Positions 11,937 through 21,831 of a DNA stretch of 60,000 nucleotides are shown piece after piece (positions within the stretch are counted from its first letter, which is position 1; every line of letters begins with the position of its first letter). The position numbers and the translations under genes were made by a program. The DNA is taken from assembly GCF_032854445.1 (NCBI RefSeq), contig NC_088302.1, positions 7,189,338 through 7,249,337 of the forward strand, written 5' to 3'. Below the pieces are notes generated by a model that saw only the letters and a list, made by a program, of their open reading frames with translations, did not search any database and was not told where the DNA came from. The DNA comes from Liolophura sinensis (Eukaryota > Mollusca > Polyplacophora > Chitonida > Chitonidae).

Positions 11937-12783
11937 CACGAGGGTCATAAATCAGTGGGGAGTATTTTTTTAATCCTGTGAGGTGGCACCAGTGTGAAGG
12001 AGGACCTCGGGTCCATTAATTGTTGTCTCAACATTTGATTGTAGCACAGTGACTACAATATTACAACGTATCAGCTTCTACTGTAACATCGTTGGGTCTT
12101 AATGTCTTATCATAATCATGAACTGGGATGGAAAAGTTTGATGTCAAAAAACTGACAGGCCTTGACAGGTCTAAATTAATACCTCTGGTGTGTGACAGGG
12201 TACAACACCGAAGAGGCTGGTGAGGGGAGAAGATCAAATGTGTGTCATTTGCTTCTTTGGATATTTAATGATTGCCAAAATTTAATAATATCTTGCTCAG
12301 TTCATATTTCAGTGGCCAGCTTGTTGCAATGTGTCACAACTAGTTCAAATTTTTTATTTACATGTATGTGTTATTGCTAACTTTTTTTTAAATCACTGTC
12401 TTTTTCATAAGCCAGAATTAGAAAAAAAGCTGTGCAAGTGGAGACTGTATTTTCTGTAGTTATGGAGAGAGGTTTAGCCAATAATGTGTGCCACTGTTTG
12501 GACAGCATGGTGTACAATCTCTGCTAAAGCCCAGAATTATTGATTGATGGGGCTTTGGAGTGTGATGCAGCCACAGGCAACAGTGCCTGTAAAGTTTCCT
12601 CTGATTGTGATCGTCCTGAGTTTGCAAATTTATATTTATTATTTTGCTCAATTTTTTGCTAATATTTATCATTTTATGTGCTTTACAAGTGAGTACTACA
12701 AAAAGGTCAAGTAACTCTATGAGTTCCTACTGTATGGCCTGAACAATTATGAGATTTGATAAGATACCATCTGGTGATCATTA
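11937..12783. other. Unassigned DNA between minisatellites
   Basis: No gene, domain or repeat is recognised between the two arrays. Confidence 0.4.
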
Positions 12784-13016
12784 AAATGGTACATGTGAAG
12801 ATGGTACACATCAGGATGGTACATGTCAAGATGGTACACATTAGGATGGTACATGTCATGATGGTACACGCTAAGATGGTACAAGTCAAGATGGCACATT
12901 TGTCAAGATGGCACAAGTCATGATGGTACACATCAGGATGGTACATTTCAAGATGGCACAAGTCATGATGGTACATTTCAAGATGGCACAAGTCATGATG
13001 GTACACATCAAGATGT
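12784..13016 (+). repeat. 15-bp minisatellite, about 15 copies
   Basis: Units such as GATGGTACATGTCAA, GATGGTACACATCAG and GATGGCACAAGTCAT follow one another with an average period of 15 bases. The minus-strand open frame of 99 codons (repeating TCTIL- and HHDLC-type peptides) is a by-product of the period being a multiple of three. Confidence 0.92.
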
Positions 13017-14839
13017 CAAGAGTAGACTAAGAGAAAATTCTTTTCTATTGGACACCATTTGAAGCAAGTTAAATTTGGTTTTCACGCTGTTAAAATGAGG
13101 ATGAAAAAAAAAATGATTGGAAGACAACTTTGGCCACACAATTCTGTGCCTGACTCTGGTAAACCCTGCAGGTGTTATAAAATGTGATGCATTTTCTTGT
13201 ACAAGCCCAAAAGGTGAAAATTTTACCTAACGGTGCATTGTTAGTGGCAAATGAATGGCCTGAAGTATTACTTTTGGGGCTGCTGATTCTGACAGTATCA
13301 GGACAAATAGGATGTCATCAAATAAACCTACAAAAAAAACCCCTCATTTTATCAAAGATCAATAAAACTCCCAGAATCAGGCCAAAATTTGGGGTGAAAT
13401 TTAGGACACAGTCTATACAGTGTCTATATGTTTAGAAAAGTTTTATCACTTTTTACCTCACACCCAAACCATCAAAGAACTGTTAAAGGCCATCCTTAAA
13501 AAATTCCTTGTTGGGCCTATTCCAACTGTACTAGAAAAAATTGAGTATGTCATATATATAAAAAGATTTTTTGGGCAGGTGAAATTTCTGTCAAAATCCC
13601 AAGAAAATGTTTGAGGAGGGCTCATTTTTCAGAGGGTTGGGTGGGTTATGTCCAATGAATGGTCTATGGCTTTGGCAACTTCTGTGTTGTGTTTGTCAGG
13701 AGGGAAAACATCAGCCATCAATCACCATACCACACTAGAAGTACTGTACACAGTTTCCTTATGGAATATACTCTGAAAAAAAAAAGCAGGAATGTTGAGG
13801 CAGTGAAGAGGGTCCCTCGGAAACCCCCTGTGTCAGTCAGAAATGGGAATCGATGGCGGGAGTATATACAATGTTTGGAAAAGGACAAGTATTGGTTTGA
13901 GGTTTGTTTGGCCAGCCAACAACAGTCTTAAAGGATACAAACAAGCCTGTGTCAAGGACTCAGTGGCTACACAGATCAGAACAAATCTGTTTTTGTGTCC
14001 TCAAACATCCGTGCTTTATTTCCCTTTGTATTCAGAACCGATGACAAGGATAAAACGTAACTCTGTTCCTATCAGATTGAACAAGGAAACTTGATTACAG
14101 GGTTTTTCCATGCTGGCATCTAAACAAGGAGGTTTGTGCGTAAAATGTTAGAAAAAATATTTCACTTATAAATATATGTATATGGTTTGGAATATTAATT
14201 AATTTTGGGGTTATCTTAGCATAAAAATTGGCTGGGGAAGGTATGATTTGTACAGTAAATCAAATATATGCACTTGAATTTGCTCTATTGTGTCGATATG
14301 CACAGATAATGTAATGTGACATTTCATGTTGTAATATAACAGTTTTATTACATTATACAGCTGTGTATATTGACCCCATCCCACACCCTTGTCTTACCTG
14401 ACATCTCCTATTTTCCAACCAACATTCTTTATAGCGGCTTAAAATTTTAGTCAAATAAATGAATAATTTATTTTCCCACGAAATTCACTACAATGTATGA
14501 TTTAATGTAATTCTTAAAAAGTTTTAAAAAATGCTTTTATGGCCATAAATGTCCTAGACAAGACATATGTACTTCTAAAAGAATAAAAATTTAAAGTATT
14601 TTTTAATGATTGCAATAAGAGTACTGATATACAACTACAGTCTTGATTGAAACTTTTTAATGTTATCAAGAACATTTACATCCTGTAAGATTTAATATTT
14701 TTATCTGTCAGATGTGCAATACCTGTTTTCCTTGAAAATATCTTAAATCATTAAAATCTGTAGTTGATAATTCAGTTCTGTAGCTTCCATGCATTACCAT
14801 ACCTGAGGTAAATACTCACAACCCTGCTGTTTAGGTCAA
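13017..14839. other. Unassigned AT-rich DNA
   Basis: Several short open frames (13184-14094) overlap in different frames without a motif or splice support. 14150-14820 is strongly AT-rich. Nothing is recognised. Confidence 0.45.
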
Positions 14840-15080
14840 TTTGATTTATTTATTTATTTGATTGGTGTTTTACACTGTACTTAAGAATGTTTCACTTATA
14901 CGACAGCGGCCAGCATTATGGTGGGTGGAAACTGGGCCGAGCTAGGGGAAACCCATGACCATCCACAGGTTGCTGACAAACCTTCCCAGCATGAGCTGGA
15001 CTTGAACTCACAGCGACCGCATTGGTGAGAGGCTCCTGGGTCATTACGCTACGTTAGAGCGCTAGCCAACTAGCTCAAGT
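14840..15080 (-). mobile_element. SINE, family B, nearly full length, minus strand
   Basis: Starts on the plus strand with TTTATTTATTTGATTGGTG (the reverse of the AAATA tail) and ends with the reverse of the tRNA-like head (CTAGCCAACTAGCTCA). Internally it has CATTATGGTGGGTGGAAAC, GAACTCACAGCGACCGC and CTCCTGGGTCATTACGC, all shared with the copy at 45050. The order fits a tRNA-derived head, a central body and an A-rich tail. The Pol III B box survives as GGACTTGAACTC in reverse. Confidence 0.85.
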
Positions 15081-15548
15081 GAACATGAAGAATGTGTTGA
15101 AGTAAGTTCAAAGCATCAGGCAAAACTGTTCCAAAACTTTTTTCATATATGTTATTAAAATTTTTTGCAATGCCATAAAAAGCACTTAAAGTATTAAGAT
15201 AAAATATGGTGATCTTTTACAAATAAAGAAGTTTACCACATACAAGTAATGTAATGTCCCCCAAAAAATAAAGAACATTAGAGGCACCTAAAATAATCGG
15301 GAAAATATGGTCTCTGAAAAACTATGGGTAATATTTGATTTTGAGGAATTTTTGGAAAGAAAGAAAAATAAAAAAATGATTTGAACTTCACAGAATTATG
15401 GACAATGTTCTATCTTGGCTTTCATTTTATGCACACGTTATTTTATACTTTGTGTACACACTTTAAAGGTTTGTCATTTAAGTAAGTTGGATATTTGTTA
15501 AAAATGAAGAAGCAAGCTTATTAAAGTAACTCTGGTCCTTGTTGGCAG

Positions 15549-15749
15549 AGGATACTAGATGGTTCTGCTGGAAGTTTCTTGGCTCTACACCAGTGGGTGG
15601 CACATGTAAATGTTTCCTCAGATCCAGCTCTCATTGTTTTGGCTGCAGTGTATGTCAAGAAGTATGTTAAGCGCTTGGAGGGATGCAGTGATTTCCCTCT
15701 TTCCCTAAGCCAGAGTTACCAGTACTATATTTACCTCGGATGGTGTTGA
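15549..15749 (+). CDS. Isolated candidate exon, cyclin-box-like segment
   Basis: After an acceptor (TTGTTGGCAG at 15539-15548), a frame without ATG stays open for 66 codons to a TGA at 15747. It contains LHQWVAHV, then DPALIVLAAVYVKKYVKRLE, then FPLSLSQSY. The amphipathic layout with a central AAVYVKKYVKR helix resembles the PHO80-like cyclin fold, but I cannot place it in a family. A donor GAA|GTATGT inside the frame could end the exon earlier. No partner exons were found, so this could be a stray exon of another gene, a pseudogene or chance. Confidence 0.27.
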   Translation, partial: RILDGSAGSFLALHQWVAHVNVSSDPALIVLAAVYVKKYVKRLEGCSDFPLSLSQSYQYYIYLGWC

Positions 15750-15924
15750 CGGTTATGGGGCTGTGCAAAAGTACATGTATAGTTTTTGTTGATGGCAGAA
15801 AATGATATAAGTATCCCTAAAATGGTGTTAAAACATTTGTTTCTTAAATATTAATACAATTTTAACATTTCTTAAGACCTTTTTAGAGCTTCATATCATA
15901 AATTGGTGTGTTATGTCATATCAG

Positions 15925-16322
15925 TCGTGGCCAGTCAGTTAAAAAATACTTTTCTTTGGATTGCAAGATGTAGGTTCATTCCTCAGTTGGTTCAATGAAT
16001 TCCATGAACAGTGGAGAGCCTTGATGGGCATAAGCAGTAGATAGCGCCCACTGAACGGTTGAGGCCTTGTTACATGAAGTTTTTGGAGGGTTCTTGCCTT
16101 CCATCAGTATGGCACTCAGTTGAGCTCTCTCTGCATCTGTGTGTCACACATCATGGGAAAGTTTGTTTACTTGCCAAGGTTTTGTGGTTTAGTCTGGTTC
16201 TTCCATTGTCTCCAGCCATAAAATTTACCACTGTGATGCATGTATATACATTGTATTCTTGTGCAGGGCCTGAAACATTCTTGGAGTTAATTAAACCCCA
16301 TTCAAGTTAAAAAAAAAAAATA
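15925..16322 (+). mobile_element. Possible old SINE with tRNA-like head and poly-A tail
   Basis: GTGGCCAGTCAGTTAAA near 15926 resembles a Pol III A box, and GTAGGTTCATTCCTC near 15970 a B box, at tRNA-like spacing. The segment ends in TTAATTAAACCCCATTCAAG followed by an A-run at 16309-16320. No second copy is present here, so this rests on layout alone. Confidence 0.4.
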
Positions 16323-17537
16323 TATAGATATTCTCTTCATACAAGTGTACATGTATGCTGACAAGATGCTTGTGGTTAGTACACAGAGTGTCTAGCCTAT
16401 TCAGGGCATTTGAAGAATGCACCTGTAAATATATAACTGAACTGATTCCTTTAAAAAAAATCTGTTAGTCTCATTTTCCCACGAGAACATAATGGTTTTT
16501 TTATTGTTTGCCAGAAATCTTTTCATGCTTCCCTATGAATTCAGTTGAGCATCATGGTGTGCATATTTTCCATGGCTGAACATGTCAGAATTCCTGTGGT
16601 TTGTATTTCGTCTTACCCTGTGAGGAAGATATAAAATAAAGAAAAAAAAACGATTCACTAAGATTGTTCGGTGTAAAAAAAAAAACCCAAAACAATTGAA
16701 GTCAGACTGTTCAGTTTTCTTTCTCTCTTTCTTATCACTATCGTCATGACGAGATTCATTTTTGAAGAACATTGCAGTATCTTTTTTTTTCCATCACATT
16801 TTACTGGTTTGTCATAGTTTTTCTTGGGTTTGAAGGTTACATTGTTGACTATCCAGTATACCTGGTTTAGGGGTGTTTGCTTTGTTGATACTTCCCATAA
16901 CTACAAATAGTTGGGAAAGAATGTGTATTTTGTAAACGCCAGGGGCAACATCTAGATAAAATATTGTTTGTTTCACTGACATTGAATGTGATGAAAAGTA
17001 ACAAACTAAATGAATAAATAAAGATGAGGGAAAAGGATGCTGAATGGAGAATACAGGGAGACAAAAAGGAGAAATGTGTGGACTGTGCATTTAGCAGTGA
17101 AGTTTTTCTTTGTTTATATTAGGTTTTTTCTTATCTTGATGAATGGCTTACCCACAACACTTTTGTAGATAAACATTGACTTTATTGTACAAGCACAGAA
17201 ACTCTGTATTTCTACTTTGGCTTTATTGTTACAGCTGTTTGTTTTAGAGTGTCTTCACTGAACAGTCCTCTCATAGGCTCTCCACAGAACACAACTGGTC
17301 CAAGACCAATGAGATTGTCTGGTTGAGCTGTGTAGTTGCATGAAGTGTGTTGTCTGGTACCTTGTGAAAAGTGTAATGGTTTACCCCGAGGCTTGAGTTC
17401 AGAATGGCCTTGTTTGACATCTACACTGTCAAAAAAATATACTTTAGTTATCTTAACACTTAATCTTTTGCCTAGTATATATACATGTAAGCTTGCATGT
17501 GCACCTGGAGGTGTTCATTAAGTTATGCAAATGTCTG
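16323..17537. other. Unassigned DNA, probably intronic
   Basis: Contains A/T homopolymers near 16455, 16645 and 16676. Short minus-strand open frames (16533-17090) carry no motif. No repeat family is recognised. Confidence 0.4.
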
Positions 17538-17571
17538 CATGTCCGTCTGTCTGTCTGTCTGTCTCTCTGTT
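17538..17571 (+). repeat. TCTG tetranucleotide microsatellite
   Basis: A short run of GTCTGTCTGTCTGTCTGTCT type. It is open on both strands by composition only. Confidence 0.9.
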
Positions 17572-20500
17572 GGAACTACAGAACAATCTCACATGCAGGC
17601 ATAGCCAGGAATGTGTTCTTTTAATAACTGATGTGACAATAGGCCTTTTGTTATTTAAATTTTGGTTTAGTAATAGTATTTTGGTAAACAGTTGGGCTTT
17701 CTCTCTTATTTGCTCAGCGTGTGTATGGAACTCATCACACCCACTTGTCACTCACTGATAGAAAGTTCATCTGTGCAGCAGAAATGTTGTTTCTATGGAA
17801 ACCATATGACCTCATCTCCAAGGTGAAGCTTCTTGGCAGGCCTGGGCTGCATGTGTTTAACAAATATTTGTCCTCTTTTGCTGCTTCCCATTGGCTGAAG
17901 GCATAAGTAGGTCAGATTGCCCCAAGCTATAAATAAAGCCAGCCTTAGCTGGTTTTTCCTAGTGAAATGAGGTCAGGTTTGTCCAGAGTTATCAAAGCAG
18001 AAAGGACCTTGCACAGGGTTGCTTGGCAACAGACAGTGCATAATTACCAAGTGAGACCCCCAATGTGTGGTCTGGCAAGTTGCCAAGAAACCTATAATAG
18101 ATTTAAACCCAGCCCCTCTGTGTGGCTGCCAGTCTGCTGTTCTGTACACAGGACATTGTGACACATTGATTCTAACAAGGGGTGTACAGCTTTAAAAAAA
18201 AAAACTACTTCAGAGCCAGTTGACAAAAGCTCAGGTTGTCTGAGCGCAGACCAGGCTTACTGTGGTGGGTGCTTGCTTCTGTTTCTTGAGAATGTTCTCA
18301 AGTGCTTTTGCCTTATGAAATGAGTTTAAGTGTACCTCTTGTTTAAACTGTACGTGAAATTCAAGGGTAACTAAGACTTGGCCAAGTAGACTTTAATAGT
18401 TTATAGTGTTTGAATTTGTTGTTTTTCTTTTTTTTTTTTAAGTTTCTCTTGCTGTTCTCTCTTGCTGTTCTTTGATTGTTACTTTTATTCAGTGATCTCA
18501 GTCTGTGTCTTAAATAGTCAAGTCACTTCATGGTTGGCTGAGTTTATATCCTGGCCAAACATACTGCCTAATGAGGGGGTGGAGTCTTGTATCTAGGGAT
18601 AGACCTGGTTGCTAGGGGATGACATCACTGTGACTGACAGTCTGTTATTGATCAAGTGACCTGTGGTTTAACCCAGCCTCTGCTTTTGTGAAGTCTGTAC
18701 TGCTTCCTGTCCAGCCAGCCTGTCTGCTTGTCTGAACTTGTAGCACAGTCCTTCACAGGTAAAAATCTAAAGGTCAGGCTTCAGTGTTACATTGCTGTAC
18801 AGTGTATCAGTCATTAATGAGCTGTAAATTCTACTGTGATTGTTGATACTTAATTAGTCTGGGTTGTCAGTACAGTATAGACACATGCACATGTCGTATT
18901 GCGTTATGCATTTGTAGTAAGTCCACCTGCTGGGACTTGTTCTGTATTTCATTGCTGTCATATTTGATGTATGACTCACATCACACATGTGGGATATAAT
19001 GGGTTTTAGCTGTCAAGCTATCACACAGTGGGTATCATTAACTTGCTAGCTGGGTACAGTATGCAAATGGAATTGGCCTGCTACTTATGATTGGCTATTT
19101 TGTGGATTTGTTTACATGTGGAAATGTCATTATCATCTTCAATCTAATGATTATCTTTTTGTCCTTCTGTTTCAGAATATATACTTGTCTTTTAAAAGGG
19201 CTGTGTGTTAATATTTTTTCCACCTTTGTTTTTTATTGTAAACATTCTTATTAGCATGTTACCTTAATGGCTATCTTCAACACAAATCATCTGATTTATC
19301 AGATGTTGTACTGAGTACACCATGGTTAAATGTTTTGCAGTGCCTGTTTTTTTGTATGAAAGTCTCTTGGGCAGATGTCACTGATTGACTAATACTGTCA
19401 ATTATCGTGACACTGTTAGTGGTTGATGATACCCAGCTGTGTATAATCTGTTGTTGATCACCTGCCTGAAGGATGAGGGCCTATTTTTTTCTCCTCTCTC
19501 TACAGGAAAGTCTATCGTTGGTTTTGTGTCTGTCTGTGTTTGTTAAAGGCTAATAGTTTAATCCCTTTTTAATACGTGGAAATGACAATTTAAACACAAC
19601 TCTAAACATCTGCATAAATGGTCAAAATCATATTTGAATGTGTGTCGCAATTCTTTATTCGTCATTATGATACCACAGAAAAGAAATCTGTTGTATGACT
19701 AAAAAAATGTGCAGTGTACTAGTGAAATACTGAAGCATAAAGAATTCATGTTTTTTTATATAAGCTGTAACTTTGATTAGTTACAGTTGAAAACATCTAA
19801 TTAGATGTCAGTGTGTACAAGGTTTCCCTATCTACCAATTTATATTTAGATCATACAAGAGTTGTAGGTCTACCTTGTCAGAAAACTCGTACAGCCGGTT
19901 TAGTGAGTTAAACTCTTGATCTTATACAAGTGGTGTTTGACTTCACTGGAAACAGTCCCCTACAGGCATGTTTTTGTCACTCTTACTATTAGACATGATG
20001 TCTTACTCGAAAATGTGTCATGTGAGCGTCGATATGTAACAGGAATGCTATGTACACGTATGTTACTGCTGTTGAACACTTATACTTTATTATGCTTTTT
20101 ATGAGGGCCTTTTTTAAAGTGATGTTTCCTAAAATTGCACCACGCTTATGTAAAAAGTTTTATATAACATGAATGTACATGTGCATTTATTCGTTTATTT
20201 ATTTATTTTTACATGTACATAAATTATGTTTTTTTGATGCGATTCTTGTGTAATCAAACATGATCTGGTCATTAAAAAACTAGTATTTTTTTGCAGTTGC
20301 TACATGTCAAAACGTGTTGAGATTGTGTTGTTTTTGCTAAGTTAAGTGACTTGCAGGAACTGATTAAGAAGCTTTTTGCATGAGTGTTTACATGCATATT
20401 TTTGGAATTGTTGAATGATTGTTAGTTGTCCTGTAAATGGTGCACCTGCCTGATTTGGGAAAATCAGGTGGAGGGGTTTTAATTACCAAAGTTATAGATT

Positions 20501-20954
20501 CACGAGAGATAAAAGTGAGGGTTGAAGTTAACACAGTAAGTTCTGTCAAGCATGACTAAACATAAAAACAGTCTAGGGTGTGTCTATATATATCTTATAT
20601 GTTATTGTAAACTGCCATGTGTATAAAGCTAAGGTGTGTTGTTAGAGGTAACTGATCTAAAATCCTAGATGATCACATAGTGATACACCTGTAACATGGA
20701 GGATCAGTGTTATGTCAATAGTTTTTGATTCATCTTTGGATGGAACTACACCATTGAATTGGGTCAAGGCCGAGCATCCTACTCTATCACAAACTTCAAG
20801 GTTTAATAGCTCTTTGTGGGTTAATAATTTGATCAGAAACATAAATAAAATGATATTACTTCAGATGATTGAGTAGATTTTAGATGCCTTTCTTTATTTT
20901 TACAGGAATGGACACAGTGGATGTTAGCTGAACAGTTTTAAATGCCTGTAGTTC
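17572..20954. other. Unassigned DNA upstream of the large exon
   Basis: No open frame with a motif is seen. 18540-18775 is somewhat richer in G+C and ends with CTTCACAG|GTAAAAATC, a good donor, so it could hold a 5' UTR exon of the 22 kb gene; this cannot be tested from sequence alone. The rest is AT-rich. Confidence 0.35.
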
Positions 20955-20957
20955 ATT

Positions 20958-21330
20958 TCCCAGCGATGGCAACTTCGCATGCCATAGGCCAACAAAGGGG
21001 TAAGTAAAAAACACAGCGATGGCAACTTCGCATGCCAGGGCCAACAAAGGGGTTAGTAAAAAACACAGCCATGGAAACTTCGCATGCCATAGGCCAACAA
21101 AGGGGTAAGTAAAAAACACAGCCATGGCAACTTCGCATGCCATAGGCCAACAAAGGGGTTAGTAAAAAACACAGCCATGGCAACTTCGCATGCCATAGGC
21201 CAACAAAGGGGTAAGTAAAAAACACAGCCATGGCAACTTCGCATGCCATAGGCCAACAAAGGGGTGAGTGAAAAACACAGCCATGGCAACTTCGCATGCC
21301 ATAGGCCAACAAAGGGGTAAGTAAAAAAAA
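20958..21330 (+). repeat. 53-bp tandem array carrying 5' splice-site-like motifs
   Basis: AACTTCGCATGCCATAGGCC recurs at 20971, 21024, 21076, 21129, 21182, 21235 and 21288, a 52-53 base period and seven copies. Each unit runs on to CAACAAAGGGGTAAGTAAAA or a close variant. GGTAAGT, a perfect U1-type donor, appears in four units, GGTGAGT in one and GGTTAGT in two. The array ends about 500 bases before the acceptor of the large coding exon. Minus-strand open frames here pass through all three frames because 53 is not a multiple of 3; they are not genes. Confidence 0.93.
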
Positions 21331-21831
21331 AAACGCACACATTCAAATACTTACCAGCGAAGGCCTAGAGTCGTCACCAACTCGGTTGTTGTCGTATAAG
21401 TTTTCTGTTATAATATTGAATTCCCTATGAAACGTCAGTGATGTGCATGGAATTTCTAATGCCAAGCAATCATATGACAGGGTATGTGGAAATGAATGAT
21501 TGTGGCTAGTTATGAAAGCCCTGTAAAAGTATAGTGAAGTGTATGAGAAATCACACGTAGCCCAAGGGAAACCTGTATGGAAATGAATGGGCAGGCCTAA
21601 AGGTAAATACCCTCCAAAAATTCAACAGCAACAGTAACACCACACATGGACATTATAAAACGGGTGATTGTTTAATGTAAACACTGCTATAGAAATGAAT
21701 GATGGTTAAGTTATAGGATCATTGGAAGGGTGAGCTATGATGATGCAGCCCTTCTATGCTCACTTGCTTTTCTCAGTTTCTATTGAGTGTGAAATACATG
21801 CAAATATATTATTTCCACATCTTTTCCTCAG
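21331..21831 (+). other. Intron end with 3' splice acceptor of the large exon
   Basis: Non-coding sequence ends in a pyrimidine-rich stretch ATTTCCACATCTTTTCCTCAG, with AG at 21830-21831, just before coding sequence. The frame is open upstream to 21756, but that part reads as intron, not as protein. Confidence 0.65.

Noticed and set aside
10995-11948. 317-codon minus-strand open frame with repeating NLSVNHPV
   Set aside because: It follows entirely from a 24-bp minisatellite whose period is a multiple of three; the opposite strand is open too.
12707-13006. 99-codon minus-strand frame rich in Cys, Thr and Ile
   Set aside because: Product of the 15-bp minisatellite.
20880-21346. Minus-strand frames with repeating LCWPMACEVAMAVFF
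   Set aside because: They come from the 53-bp array; all three frames are traversed in turn and there is no start or splice context.
21756-21831. Upstream extension of the main exon to an ATG at 21756
   Set aside because: The extension runs through a pyrimidine-rich splice acceptor and reads as intron.
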